Below are positions 1 to 8,372 of a DNA stretch of 64,000 nt, piece after piece. The stretch lies in NCBI RefSeq assembly GCF_900183385.1, contig NZ_FXUT01000010.1:265241-329240 (forward strand). The letters run 5' to 3'. The position numbers and the translations under genes were made by a program. Positions within the stretch are counted from its first letter, which is position 1; the number at the start of each line of letters is the position of its first letter. Under the pieces are notes generated by a model. That model did not search any database. It had not been told where the DNA came from and worked only from the letters and a program-made list of their open reading frames with translations. Origin of the DNA: Listeria costaricensis (GTDB taxonomy: Bacteria > Bacillota > Bacilli > Lactobacillales > Listeriaceae).

Positions 1-280
1 AATATTCATTCAAAATTTCGGTCATCAGCTCAGATTTTTCTCCACAATAGCAATGATTATTAAGATAATTAAGAAGGTAAGAATTATCTGATATAGATAG
101 TTTAAAAAACAAGGTCTTTATCAAATTTACTCCCTCTTCGGAGATATCTTTATGAGATAATATTAATTCAAATCTTCCTAATGAGGAGAAGAACGGAGCA
201 GATGCACCAGCACCTAACAGAAAAGTGACGTTCTTTTCTAACAACACATTCTTCAACAACTCTTTTTTTGTTATTTTCAT
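1..280 (-). CDS. SIR2-like domain protein, N-terminal 93 residues (partial)
   Basis: Reading the minus strand from an ATG at 280 gives an open frame that runs off the left window edge without a stop. It has a ribosome-binding site (GGAG, about 8 nt upstream). Residues 18-35 contain VTFLLGAGASAPFFSSLG, the glycine-rich GAGxS NAD-binding signature at the start of SIR2-superfamily domains. In bacteria, SIR2-like proteins with this type of N-terminus are often NADases of anti-phage defence systems; that role is inference here. Codon use is AT-rich, unlike all genes to its right, which suggests horizontal acquisition. The C-terminal part and any partner gene lie outside the window, so the subfamily cannot be named. 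Confidence 0.7.
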   Translation of the reverse strand, partial: MKITKKELLKNVLLEKNVTFLLGAGASAPFFSSLGRFELILSHKDISEEGVNLIKTLFFKLSISDNSYLLNYLNNHCYCGEKSELMTEILNEY

Positions 281-777
281 ATTTATAGCTCCAATACAAT
301 TTTCTTAACTATATTGTAGCATCTAAAAATGGGTTAGTGAATAACATGTTTTTACTTCGATACTTAAATATAACAATACGTATCATTTATGGAGAGTTCT
401 AAGAGATTTTAAAAAGTTTAAAAATTGGTTTGATATAGTAACTCATTAATTAACTTCTCTATTTAGATTTTCCTATAATCAAATTTCTATCATCAATTCT
501 TGTCACTCCGCCAATCCTTCTCGTATGAATTTTCATTTTCTAAACAAATCGTACAACTTTAATATATAATTCTAACAGACAATACATATTTAATACATTT
601 CATCCGTACCGACTTTTATTCGGTTCCCATAATGAGTTAGGTTTTCTCGATTTTGCTCTGCATTTTTTATAATATTAAAGTAGTTTAAAATCACATAAAA
701 AATTTTTCTCATCCTTAATACATCTAAACACTAATATTATCAATAGATATAGCTTCTTTTTCTCCGGTAGAAAACGC
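281..777. other. AT-rich gene-free stretch
   Basis: No frame longer than about 25 codons with a ribosome-binding site is visible on either strand. Base composition is like the SIR2-like gene and unlike the pot operon. Only a small hairpin (ACCGA/TCGGT near 608-624) stands out. It may be a decayed remnant at the edge of an island. Confidence 0.5.
313..341 (-). promoter_or_regulatory. Possible promoter of the SIR2-like gene
   Basis: On the minus strand TTCACT and TACAAT are separated by 17 bp and lie about 35 bp upstream of the SIR2-like start codon. The -35 match is only moderate. Confidence 0.4.
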
Positions 778-804
778 AAAAAAGCGACAAAATCGTCGCT
801 TTTT
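778..804. terminator. Bidirectional intrinsic terminator after potD
   Basis: GCGAC (784-788) pairs with GTCGC (795-799), flanked by an A run on the left and a T run on the right, so it can act on both strands. It would end the pot operon transcript. Confidence 0.75.
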
Positions 805-824
805 GTAGAAAATTGAAAAGCTGA

Positions 825-879
825 CAGCTGAAATGGTAGTTCATTTCTCTTTTTTGTTGATTTACCGCCATTTCAGCTG
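825..879. repeat. Inverted repeat downstream of potD
   Basis: CAGCTGAAATGG (825-836) is perfectly complementary to CCATTTCAGCTG (868-879), with a 31-nt loop. It lies just past the potD stop codon and may protect the 3' end of the pot mRNA. Confidence 0.6.
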
Positions 880-889
880 AGTTTCCATC

Positions 890-1969
890 CTATTTCCGAT
901 ACATCTTAAACTCCAAAAACAGCTCATTATAATGCGACAGCATCCGTTTACCCAGATTATCATACACTTCCAAATTGTCGAGTTCGTTCATATCTGGATA
1001 GAAGCGTTCATCATTTTGAACTTCTTTCGGCAGGAGTTTCTTCGCTGCCATATTTGGCGTTGCATAGCCGACATATTCTGCATTGATGGCCGCATTCTCA
1101 GGATCCAGCATGAAATTGATGAACTGGTGAGCCCCGTCCACATTTTTCGCCGTCTTCGGAATCACCATATTGTCAAACCACAGATTCGAGCCGTCTTTTG
1201 GAATGACATATTCAAGATCCTCATTTTCACTCAGCATCTCACTTGCTTCGCCGGAAAAAGTAACCGCCACACCCGCTTCGTTATCTGCCATCAAAAGTTT
1301 AATTTCATCCCCAACGATGGCTTTGACATTCGGTGTCATTTTTTTCAGCTTCGTGAGAGCCTGCTGCAGGTGCGCTTCATTTGTATCATTCAGCGAGTAG
1401 CCCAGACTATTCAGGCCCAGCCCCATCACTTCCCGCGCCCCGTCGATCAGCATGATTTGATTTTTAAGCGCCGGATCCCAAAGTGAATCCCACGTGTCGA
1501 AACTTTTATCTGGAAACATTTCTTTATTATAAATAATCCCCAGCGTCCCCCAGAAATAAGGAATCGAATATTGATTGCCCTCATCAAACGAAAGGTCCAT
1601 AAATTCAGGATCCAGATATTTTTCATTCGGCAGCTTGCTGTGATCGAGCGGAATCAACAGATCTTCGTCTTTCATTTTATTGATTGCATAGTCACTTGGT
1701 ACGGCAATATCAAACGTTGTACCCCCCTGTTCGATTTTGGTCATCATCGCCTCATTAGAATCGAACGTCTGATAAATCACTTTGATTCCCGTCTCTTTTT
1801 CAAACTTTGTGATCAAGGAGGGATCGATATAATCGCCCCAGTTGTAAATCGTCAGTGTATTACTGCTTTTGCCGGAGTAGCCTTCCGCCCGGTTCATTCC
1901 CGCAGCAAGCACCATCATCAATGTCGCCGCCACGAGCACCGGAATGAAAATCTTTAAAAGTGGCTTCAT
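890..1969 (-). CDS. potD: Spermidine/putrescine ABC transporter substrate-binding protein PotD
   Basis: Extracellular polyamine-binding component of the PotABCD importer. The 359-residue product starts with two lysines' worth of positive charge and a hydrophobic segment (about residues 4-25), then TLTIYNWGDYIDPSLITKF, the typical start of the mature PotD/PotF fold. No lipobox cysteine is present, so it is either released or held by an uncleaved N-terminal anchor, which is unusual for a Gram-positive binding protein. The start codon overlaps the potC stop by 4 bp, indicating translational coupling. It is the last gene of the xre-potABCD operon. Confidence 0.93.
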   Translation of the reverse strand: MKPLLKIFIPVLVAATLMMVLAAGMNRAEGYSGKSSNTLTIYNWGDYIDPSLITKFEKETGIKVIYQTFDSNEAMMTKIEQGGTTFDIAVPSDYAINKMKDEDLLIPLDHSKLPNEKYLDPEFMDLSFDEGNQYSIPYFWGTLGIIYNKEMFPDKSFDTWDSLWDPALKNQIMLIDGAREVMGLGLNSLGYSLNDTNEAHLQQALTKLKKMTPNVKAIVGDEIKLLMADNEAGVAVTFSGEASEMLSENEDLEYVIPKDGSNLWFDNMVIPKTAKNVDGAHQFINFMLDPENAAINAEYVGYATPNMAAKKLLPKEVQNDERFYPDMNELDNLEVYDNLGKRMLSHYNELFLEFKMYRK

Positions 1970-2772
1970 TCTTTTGTCGCCCCCGATCGCAAGGTTTTCG
2001 TGTTATTTTTACGATTGATAAAGTAGTAACCGATCACTAGCACAATCGTAAAGAGGAAAATTAGTGTTGATAACGCGTTGATTGAAAGGGAAATCCCCTG
2101 CCGCGCCCGCGAATAAATCTCTACTGATAGCGTTGAAAAACCATTTCCCGTTACAAAGAAAGTGACCGCAAAATCATCCAGTGAATAGGTGAGCGCCATA
2201 AAGAAGCCCGCTAAAACGCCCGGTGTAATATAAGGCAGAATCACTTTCGACAAAACGTTCCACTGACTGGCGCCAAGATCTCTGGCCGCATCGATCAGCG
2301 TTGGGCTCATTTCCTGCAATTTCGGCAGAACCATCAGAACGACAATCGGAATACTGAAAGCAATGTGGGAAACTAGTACCGAAATAAAACCGAGCTTCAC
2401 CCCTAAAATGGTAAAGAAGATTAGAAAACTAGCACCAATAATGACATCCGGACTCACAATCAACACGTTATTCAGGCTGAGTAGAGAATTTTTGGCAAAT
2501 GGATGCGGCATAAATTTGATCGCAAGTGCCCCGCAAACTCCGATAATCGTTGCAACCACCGAGCTGAACAGCGCAATCACAAAGGTATTTAAAACGATGA
2601 TCAAAAGCCGTGTATCTTGAAAAACTTCCTTGTAATAGCCTAGCGTAAAACCTTTAAATCCGTGCATGGTGCCACCCGAATTAAACGAATAGAACATCAA
2701 ATAGAAAATCGGTGCATAGAGTAAAATAAAGACGATCACCAAGTAAATATTGCCCCAGTTTCGTTTTTTCAT
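1966..2772 (-). CDS. potC: Spermidine/putrescine ABC transporter permease PotC
   Basis: Inner permease subunit with about six membrane segments in 268 residues. The EAA-type loop that contacts the ATPase is visible as ARDLGASQWNVLSKVILP, roughly residues 165-182. It pairs with PotB to form the membrane channel for polyamine uptake. It overlaps potB and potD by 4 bp each, so the three are translated as a coupled set. Confidence 0.93.
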   Translation of the reverse strand: MKKRNWGNIYLVIVFILLYAPIFYLMFYSFNSGGTMHGFKGFTLGYYKEVFQDTRLLIIVLNTFVIALFSSVVATIIGVCGALAIKFMPHPFAKNSLLSLNNVLIVSPDVIIGASFLIFFTILGVKLGFISVLVSHIAFSIPIVVLMVLPKLQEMSPTLIDAARDLGASQWNVLSKVILPYITPGVLAGFFMALTYSLDDFAVTFFVTGNGFSTLSVEIYSRARQGISLSINALSTLIFLFTIVLVIGYYFINRKNNTKTLRSGATKE

Positions 2773-3578
2773 TTACGTACACCCCGCTTTCTTTTTGTCC
2801 CCGTCAAGAACATAATGAGAATCATGGCGATAATTAGAAATACCCCAATCGTCGAGCCCATTCCCCAGTCCTGGGTGACCAAAAAATGCTCCTCAATGGC
2901 TGTTCCTAGTGTGATGACGCGATTTCCAGCGATCAAACGTGTGATCATAAACAAGGAAAGCGCCGGTATAAAGACTGCCTGACAGCCCGCTTTAACCCCG
3001 TCCAGTGTCAGCGGGAAAATGACCCGCCGAAACGTGATCATGCTGGAAGCCCCTAAGTCTCGTGAAGCCTGCACGAGCGATGGATTGATCTCCTCGATCG
3101 CATTGTAGATGGGTAAAATCATAAAAGGAATGAAAATATAAGTTGAAACAAATAAAAAACTGAAATCGGTAAACAAAATCTGCTTCGTCCCAATCCCGAT
3201 AAATTCCAAAAACTGATTGGCCGCCCCATATGTCCCGAAAATCCCGATAAACGCGTAGGCTTTGAGCAATAGATTGATCCATGTTGGTAAAATAATCAAC
3301 AATAGAAAAAGCTGCTTATGCTTGAGTTTTGTCAGCAAATAAGCCGTTGGATAGGAAATCAGCAAAGTAAACACCGTAATCAGAAACGCATACCAGAACG
3401 AACTCAAGGTCATTTTCAAATAAACCGGCGTAAAAAAGTTTTGATAGTTGGCAAGTGTCAATTGCCCATCCACGTCAAAAAACGAATAGTAGACGATCAA
3501 AAGGATGGGCGCGATGACAAACAGCAAAATCCAAAAACAATAGGGGATTAGATAAAAATTCCGTGCTCTTCTTGTCAT
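2769..3578 (-). CDS. potB: Spermidine/putrescine ABC transporter permease PotB
   Basis: 269-residue permease with an N-terminal membrane segment directly after a basic MTRRARN start. The EAA loop reads [19 protein letters not shown]. It forms the heterodimeric polyamine channel with PotC. Four-base overlaps with potA upstream and potC downstream place it inside one operon. Confidence 0.93.
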   Translation of the reverse strand: MTRRARNFYLIPYCFWILLFVIAPILLIVYYSFFDVDGQLTLANYQNFFTPVYLKMTLSSFWYAFLITVFTLLISYPTAYLLTKLKHKQLFLLLIILPTWINLLLKAYAFIGIFGTYGAANQFLEFIGIGTKQILFTDFSFLFVSTYIFIPFMILPIYNAIEEINPSLVQASRDLGASSMITFRRVIFPLTLDGVKAGCQAVFIPALSLFMITRLIAGNRVITLGTAIEEHFLVTQDWGMGSTIGVFLIIAMILIMFLTGTKRKRGVRK

Positions 3579-4672
3579 GACGTCGCCTCGTCATAGCTTT
3601 CAAGCCGCTTGTCAAATTCTTCTTCCGTTTCGCCCAGCCGCATGACATGGATAGCTTCCGGATCGAATGCCAGTCCTAACTTATCACCGATTTTAGCTTT
3701 CTTGGTTGTATGAACAAGCCACTCATTGCCGTCCACATCAATACAGCCAATCTCATAATGCACGCCGCGGAACAGCATCCAGTCGACCGTTACCTGCAAT
3801 TTGCCTTTTTCAGCCGCCGTAATCTCCAAATCTTCCGGCCGAATCACAATCTCCACGACTTCATTCGGATGGAAGCCCTGATCGACACATTCAAACCGCC
3901 TGCCAACAAATTCCACTTCAAAATCCTGCACCATTTTGCCTGGTACAATGTTCGATTCCCCAATAAAGTCCGCCACAAAACGGTTGATCGGCTCGTCATA
4001 AATATCGATTGGCGTCCCGCTCTGCTGAATCTCCCCCTTATTGAGCACAAAAATTTCATCACTCATCGCAAGGGCTTCCTCTTGGTCGTGTGTTACGAAA
4101 ATAAACGTAATCCCCAGCCGCCGCTGCAAGTCGCGCAATTCATACTGCATTTCCGTCCGTAGCTTCAAATCCAGTGCCGATAGCGGCTCATCCAGCAAAA
4201 TCACTTCCGGCTCATTGACAATCGCCCGCGCAATCGCCACACGCTGCCGCTGACCTCCTGACATCTCACTGATTTCTCGCTTCTCATAGCCTGATAGGTT
4301 GACAAATCGAAGGGCTTCTTTCACTTTTTCTTCAATCACGTCTTTTTTCATCTTTTTAATTCGCAAACCAAACGCCACATTTTCAAAAACATTCAGATGC
4401 GGAAAAAGTGCGTAATCCTGAAAAACCGTATTGACCGGTCGTTTATTCGCCGGCACCTGGTTGATTTTTTGGTCGTTGAGATAAATTGATCCTTCCGTCG
4501 CCTCCAAAAAACCGGCAATCAGGCGAAGAATCGTGGTTTTTCCACAGCCAGACGGACCTAGCAGTGTATAGAATTTGCCCTTCTCGATTTCAAAGCTCAC
4601 ATGATCCAGCACCGGCGGATCATCATCAAATTGCTTGGTGACATTTTCAAAACGAATAATTGTTTCCGGCAA
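3575..4672 (-). CDS. potA: Spermidine/putrescine ABC transporter ATP-binding protein PotA
   Basis: 365-residue ATPase that energises polyamine import. Walker A is GPSGCGKTT (near residue 38), the ABC signature is [14 protein letters not shown] and Walker B is [12 protein letters not shown]. The C-terminal third (from about residue 240) is a TOBE-type regulatory domain, as in PotA/MalK. The start is TTG with GGAGG 8 nt upstream. It lies 17 bp after the regulator gene and overlaps potB by 4 bp. Confidence 0.94.
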   Translation of the reverse strand: MPETIIRFENVTKQFDDDPPVLDHVSFEIEKGKFYTLLGPSGCGKTTILRLIAGFLEATEGSIYLNDQKINQVPANKRPVNTVFQDYALFPHLNVFENVAFGLRIKKMKKDVIEEKVKEALRFVNLSGYEKREISEMSGGQRQRVAIARAIVNEPEVILLDEPLSALDLKLRTEMQYELRDLQRRLGITFIFVTHDQEEALAMSDEIFVLNKGEIQQSGTPIDIYDEPINRFVADFIGESNIVPGKMVQDFEVEFVGRRFECVDQGFHPNEVVEIVIRPEDLEITAAEKGKLQVTVDWMLFRGVHYEIGCIDVDGNEWLVHTTKKAKIGDKLGLAFDPEAIHVMRLGETEEEFDKRLESYDEATS

Positions 4673-4689
4673 AATTTTCGCCTCCCTTT

Positions 4690-5232
4690 TTATAGATAAG
4701 AATCGGTCGCCACGAGAATAAATTTTACGGGCGTATCCGTCAGATTTTTCAATTGATGTGCTTCATGTGCTGTAAAATAAACGGCCTCCTGTGCCCGGGC
4801 CTGATATTCCTGTTCGCCAAGTGCGACTGTCAGCGTCCCTTCCAGCACATAGGCAAAAGTCTCCGCAAGAGATGGTTCAAACGGCTTAAAGCAGGCAAAT
4901 GGCGCAATTTCCACAAAAACCGGCTCCATTTCCTGTTCATTCGATTCCGGCACGAGCCAGGTAATCTGATAGCCCTTTTCCTCATCCTCGTAAAAAGTAT
5001 GTTCTTCTTTTCCATAAACGACTTTTTGCGTATTGTCATCTTCATCAAAAAAGTCTTTTGGTTTGATGCCTAAAACTTCTAAAAGCGCAAACAATGTCTC
5101 AATCGATGGGGAACTGAGGTTTCGTTCCAACTGCGAAATATAGCCTTTTGAAAGGTCTGTTCGCTCACCCAGCTCTTCTTGCGTCAGATTTTTACTTAAA
5201 CGTAGATTCTTGATTCGATTCCCAATATCCAT
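4690..5232 (-). CDS. XRE-family regulator with C-terminal cupin domain (polyamine operon regulator)
   Basis: 180 residues: an N-terminal helix-turn-helix (about 7-60, with [20 protein letters not shown]) and a C-terminal cupin_2 domain (about 105-178) that would bind a small ligand. This is the PuuR/SinR-like architecture used by polyamine-responsive repressors. It is the first gene of the pot operon, so it probably autoregulates together with potABCD. The ligand is inferred from context, not seen. Confidence 0.85.
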   Translation of the reverse strand: MDIGNRIKNLRLSKNLTQEELGERTDLSKGYISQLERNLSSPSIETLFALLEVLGIKPKDFFDEDDNTQKVVYGKEEHTFYEDEEKGYQITWLVPESNEQEMEPVFVEIAPFACFKPFEPSLAETFAYVLEGTLTVALGEQEYQARAQEAVYFTAHEAHQLKNLTDTPVKFILVATDSYL

Positions 5233-5261
5233 TGTTGCACCCTTTCTTCCAGTTTAGTCAT

Positions 5262-5311
5262 GGTAAACCTGAAAGCACACTTGTTTAGTAAAATTAAACT
5301 TTAGGTTTACT
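5262..5311. promoter_or_regulatory. Candidate operator repeats of the pot operon regulator
   Basis: GGTAAACCT (5262-5270) and AGGTTTACT (5303-5311) form an almost perfect inverted repeat. Between them lie GTTTAGTAAA (5283-5292) and TTAAAC, variants of the same half-site. The cluster sits between the -10 box and the start codon of the XRE gene, a position suited to repression. Confidence 0.5.
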
Positions 5312-5324
5312 CAAAGCAAGCATC

Positions 5325-5353
5325 ATTATACAATATTCTATTTCAGACTACAA
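5325..5353 (-). promoter_or_regulatory. Promoter of the xre-potABCD operon
   Basis: TTGTAG (5348-5353) and a perfect TATAAT (5325-5330) on the minus strand with 17-bp spacing, about 95 bp upstream of the regulator start codon. Confidence 0.65.
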
Positions 5354-5382
5354 GAGGTTCAGCCAAAAAATTTTCACTCGTC

Positions 5383-5425
5383 AAAAAACCGCCTCAGCAC
5401 AGTGGTTCCTGGCCTCAGCGGTTTC
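5383..5425 (-). terminator. Terminator of the antiporter gene
   Basis: AAACCGC and GCGGTTT arms around an interrupted stem, followed on the minus strand by six T. Confidence 0.65.
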
Positions 5426-5430
5426 GTCTA

Positions 5431-7476
5431 TTACGCCAATTCTTCTTCGTATAAATAAGTTTCCAGTCGATTCAAATTCTGCCTCAAATCCCGCGCCAAA
5501 TCACGTGAGATCTTCCCAGTTTCAAAAAGCTGCTGAATATTATCGCGTTCAAGCTGAATCCCCACGACTTCAACCTCGCGCACCTTCTCCTTCTGCACAC
5601 GTTTACGCGGTCCAGGCCGCTCCTCATGAACGCGTCCCAGCCAAAGCAGATGCTCATTCAAAAGTGGACGAATCAAATAGGCATTCTCAGATGTCATTTC
5701 TGTCTTCAACCGTTCGATGACCATTTTTTCATTTTCCACTCGTAAAAACTGAATTTCCTTCAGACCAGCAGCCTGCTTTTTCGTAAAGCGACGTACCTTG
5801 CCGCCCGATTTTTTCCATTGTTTCGGATGAAAGATCAACCAGAAAAATCGCGTGGCAAACATCAGCACCATCTTGATTTTCGTTCGGATCCGTTCCTTGA
5901 TGGCCGATTCCATCAGATTCAGATAATGCTGGTAGCGATAGCTGTTTTGCGGCGTGATTTGACCACTTTCCAGAAGCTCAGTTGTCAGGTCGCGCTGCCA
6001 TTCGATGATTTCAAGTCGCTTTGCCTTCTCTTCTGCTGTCATGCGGTGCGGCTGATCTTCCTGCTCGATATGATGGATCCGCCTGCGATAGTCCGCAATA
6101 ACCTGCTCCGTCGCTGCCTGATTATCCGGCACCATCTGTTCCTTAAGTCCGCGAATCACATTTTGAAGCACTTTGATGCGAATCAGCTTTTCAGCCCGCG
6201 CATCATCCGAATCCGTTTCATCCTTGCGCGCCAAGATGGGCAAAATAAACGTTGCCAGTAGCAGAGTCGTCAAAATGACCCCCGAGGCTAGACAAATGAT
6301 TAGAGCCCGCTGCGGGAATGCCTCCCCGTCGTCCAGGACAAAAGGAATCGAAAGTGCCGTCGCCAGTGTGACCGCCCCGCGAACACCCGACAAGCTGGTC
6401 AGAACAGAGGCCCGCAATGCCGGCTTTTGAACGCGTTTCTTTTTCTTATGATCCCCTCGGCGCCATTCAAACAGCCAGTAGCCATACACCCATAGAAAGC
6501 GTAAGATGATCAGGGCTGCTGTGATCAGCAATATGTAGAGGATGACTTGCCAGTTGCTGATACCCGAGTCCCGCCAGACCACTTCTACAATGGACGGCAG
6601 CTGTGTCCCGAGAATCAGAAAAACCAGACCATTCAAGACAAAAATAATCACCGACCAGGTACTTTTCGATACCATGGCAAGCTGCATCTGTTGCGGATCC
6701 ATTTTTTTCTGCTCGACAGCGTGCATAATGCCCGCCGTCACAACAGCCAGAATCCCTGAAACGTGCAGCTCTTCTGCCGCCAGATAAATCGCAAACGGCG
6801 TTAAAATCTGAATCAGCATTTGCAAAGTCACATCTTCCATTCCAAGTCCGCGAATCCATTTTAAAAACCGGAATTTAAGGAAGCTCAGAATAAGCCCGAC
6901 AAGGATACCGCCGATCGCAATGATGACAAAACTGACACTCGCATTTAGCAAACTGAAAGTCCCCGTCACCATCGCCGCGATTGCAAATTGGAAGGCCGTC
7001 AAGCCCGATGCATCATTCATCAGCCCTTCCCCTTCCAAAAGGTGCGAAATCCGCTTCGGCAAGTTGATCCGCCCGGAAAGCGAGCTGACCGCCACGGCAT
7101 CAGTCGGTGCCAGTGAAGCAGCAAGCGCAAATGCAGCCGCCAGTGGAATGGTGGGAATCATCCAGTTGACAAAATAGCCGATCACGATGACCGTTATAAA
7201 AACCAGCCCGAGCGCCAGCATCAAAATCGGGACCCGCAGCCGCCACAACGCCCGTTTATCCGTCCTGACCCCGTCATTAAACAGAAGCGGCGCAATAAAC
7301 ATGACCAGAAACAGCTCTGGATTCAGCGTCAACTCAAAATGAAGCGGCAAAAGTGCAATCAATATGCCGAGCCCAATCTGAATGAGCGGGACAGAAACAA
7401 ACGGAATAAACCGATTGATTAAATTTGAAATAAAAATAGCCACTAATAACAATAGTACAAATAAAAAAATTTCCAA
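5431..7476 (-). CDS. CPA1-family Na+/H+ antiporter (NhaP/NhaK type)
   Basis: Monovalent cation/proton antiporter of about 681 residues in the cell membrane. The first about 400 residues carry around 12 membrane segments, including PTDAVAVSSLSGRINLP and GEGLMNDASGL, where the Asn-Asp pair is the ion site typical of CPA1 exchangers. The C-terminal about 270 residues are charged and cytoplasmic, probably regulatory. The frame extends 15 codons further upstream, but TTG at 7476 is preceded at 5 nt by a strong GGGGGAG site and starts exactly at the first membrane helix, so that start is preferred. It lies 88 bp after relP on the same strand. Confidence 0.85.
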   Translation of the reverse strand: MEIFLFVLLLLVAIFISNLINRFIPFVSVPLIQIGLGILIALLPLHFELTLNPELFLVMFIAPLLFNDGVRTDKRALWRLRVPILMLALGLVFITVIVIGYFVNWMIPTIPLAAAFALAASLAPTDAVAVSSLSGRINLPKRISHLLEGEGLMNDASGLTAFQFAIAAMVTGTFSLLNASVSFVIIAIGGILVGLILSFLKFRFLKWIRGLGMEDVTLQMLIQILTPFAIYLAAEELHVSGILAVVTAGIMHAVEQKKMDPQQMQLAMVSKSTWSVIIFVLNGLVFLILGTQLPSIVEVVWRDSGISNWQVILYILLITAALIILRFLWVYGYWLFEWRRGDHKKKKRVQKPALRASVLTSLSGVRGAVTLATALSIPFVLDDGEAFPQRALIICLASGVILTTLLLATFILPILARKDETDSDDARAEKLIRIKVLQNVIRGLKEQMVPDNQAATEQVIADYRRRIHHIEQEDQPHRMTAEEKAKRLEIIEWQRDLTTELLESGQITPQNSYRYQHYLNLMESAIKERIRTKIKMVLMFATRFFWLIFHPKQWKKSGGKVRRFTKKQAAGLKEIQFLRVENEKMVIERLKTEMTSENAYLIRPLLNEHLLWLGRVHEERPGPRKRVQKEKVREVEVVGIQLERDNIQQLFETGKISRDLARDLRQNLNRLETYLYEEELA

Positions 7477-7564
7477 TAAAACTCCCCCTTCCTTTTTCCA
7501 GTAAGGCCGAAAAGGAAACATGCCCTAAAAGCACTTGCAATGAAACTCCCCCGAACAACTTTCC

Positions 7565-8200
7565 CTACTGATCCTGCTGTCCTTTATAACTGTTGATCTC
7601 TTCATTCAGTTTTCGCATCTTGTCATCCAACTGTCGAACGATCGACGCCGCCTCTTTGAGTTCATCTGTCAAATGCTTGGGCGCCTCCTGCTGATATTTA
7701 TAATAAATTTTATGCTCCAGACTCGCCCAAAAATCCATGGCAACCGTCCGAATCTGAATTTCTACAATCATTCGCTCAGAACGGTTCGTCAAAAAAATCG
7801 GCACCTCACATAGCAGATGCAGACTGCGATAACCGCTTGGCTTCGGGTGATTCACATAGTCCTTCACACGTAAAATTTTCAAATCGCTTTGACTTTCAAG
7901 CATTTCCTGAATCTTAAAAATATCCGTCACAAATGAACAGCTGATTCGGATTCCCGCAATATCATGCACATGTTTCCGCGCATTTTCCGGCGTGATGTCC
8001 AGCCCTTTTTTCTCCAATTTAGCTCCGATACTTTCAAAACTTTTCACACGCGATTTAATATGCTCCATCGGATTGTAATCATGAATAAATTGAAACTCTT
8101 CATTTAAGATTTTTAACTTCGTATTGACTTCTTCCAGTGCGAAACGATGTAGCAGCATCACATTACGCCATTCCTTTAGTTCATTTACAGAAGGTTGCAC
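7565..8200 (-). CDS. relP: Small alarmone synthetase RelP (GTP pyrophosphokinase)
   Basis: 211-residue synthetase of (p)ppGpp from ATP and GTP/GDP. RelA/SpoT nucleotidyltransferase motifs are present: SRVKSFESIGAKLEKKG, HDIAGIRISC, KPSGYRSLH and VEIQIRTVAMDFWASLEHK. There is no HD hydrolase, TGS or ACT domain, as expected for a small synthetase. It matches RelP (the lmo0802 type) better than RelQ by location; the two are similar and the distinction rests partly on recalled synteny. The start is GTG with GAGGG upstream. Confidence 0.85.
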   Translation of the reverse strand: MQPSVNELKEWRNVMLLHRFALEEVNTKLKILNEEFQFIHDYNPMEHIKSRVKSFESIGAKLEKKGLDITPENARKHVHDIAGIRISCSFVTDIFKIQEMLESQSDLKILRVKDYVNHPKPSGYRSLHLLCEVPIFLTNRSERMIVEIQIRTVAMDFWASLEHKIYYKYQQEAPKHLTDELKEAASIVRQLDDKMRKLNEEINSYKGQQDQ

Positions 8201-8307
8201 ATTGGTTCCCTCTTTCTCTATTCAGTCTCCTTACCATGTTACTACAAATTCCGTAAAAACGCTTTTAGATTGGTAAAAACTTAGAACTTTCTAAGGAAAT
8301 TTTCATC

Positions 8308-8370
8308 AAAAAAAGCAGAAATCTGGCATGTATTCTTGAACAAATTTGTTCCCACCAGATTTCTGCTTTC
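8308..8370 (-). terminator. Terminator of the MutS2-like gene
   Basis: AAAGCAGAAATCTGG and CCAGATTTCTGCTTT form a 14-15 bp perfect stem followed by T7 on the minus strand. Confidence 0.85.
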
Positions 8371-8372
8371 AT

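Noticed and set aside
459-536. 25-codon ORF on the minus strand in the AT-rich gap
   Set aside because: No ribosome-binding site, no recognisable motif and length expected by chance.
932-1486. 184-codon open frame on the plus strand opposite potD
   Set aside because: Antisense shadow of a well-supported gene, no ribosome-binding site and unnatural composition. The same applies to most plus-strand frames opposite potA, nhaP, the activase and the ATPase.
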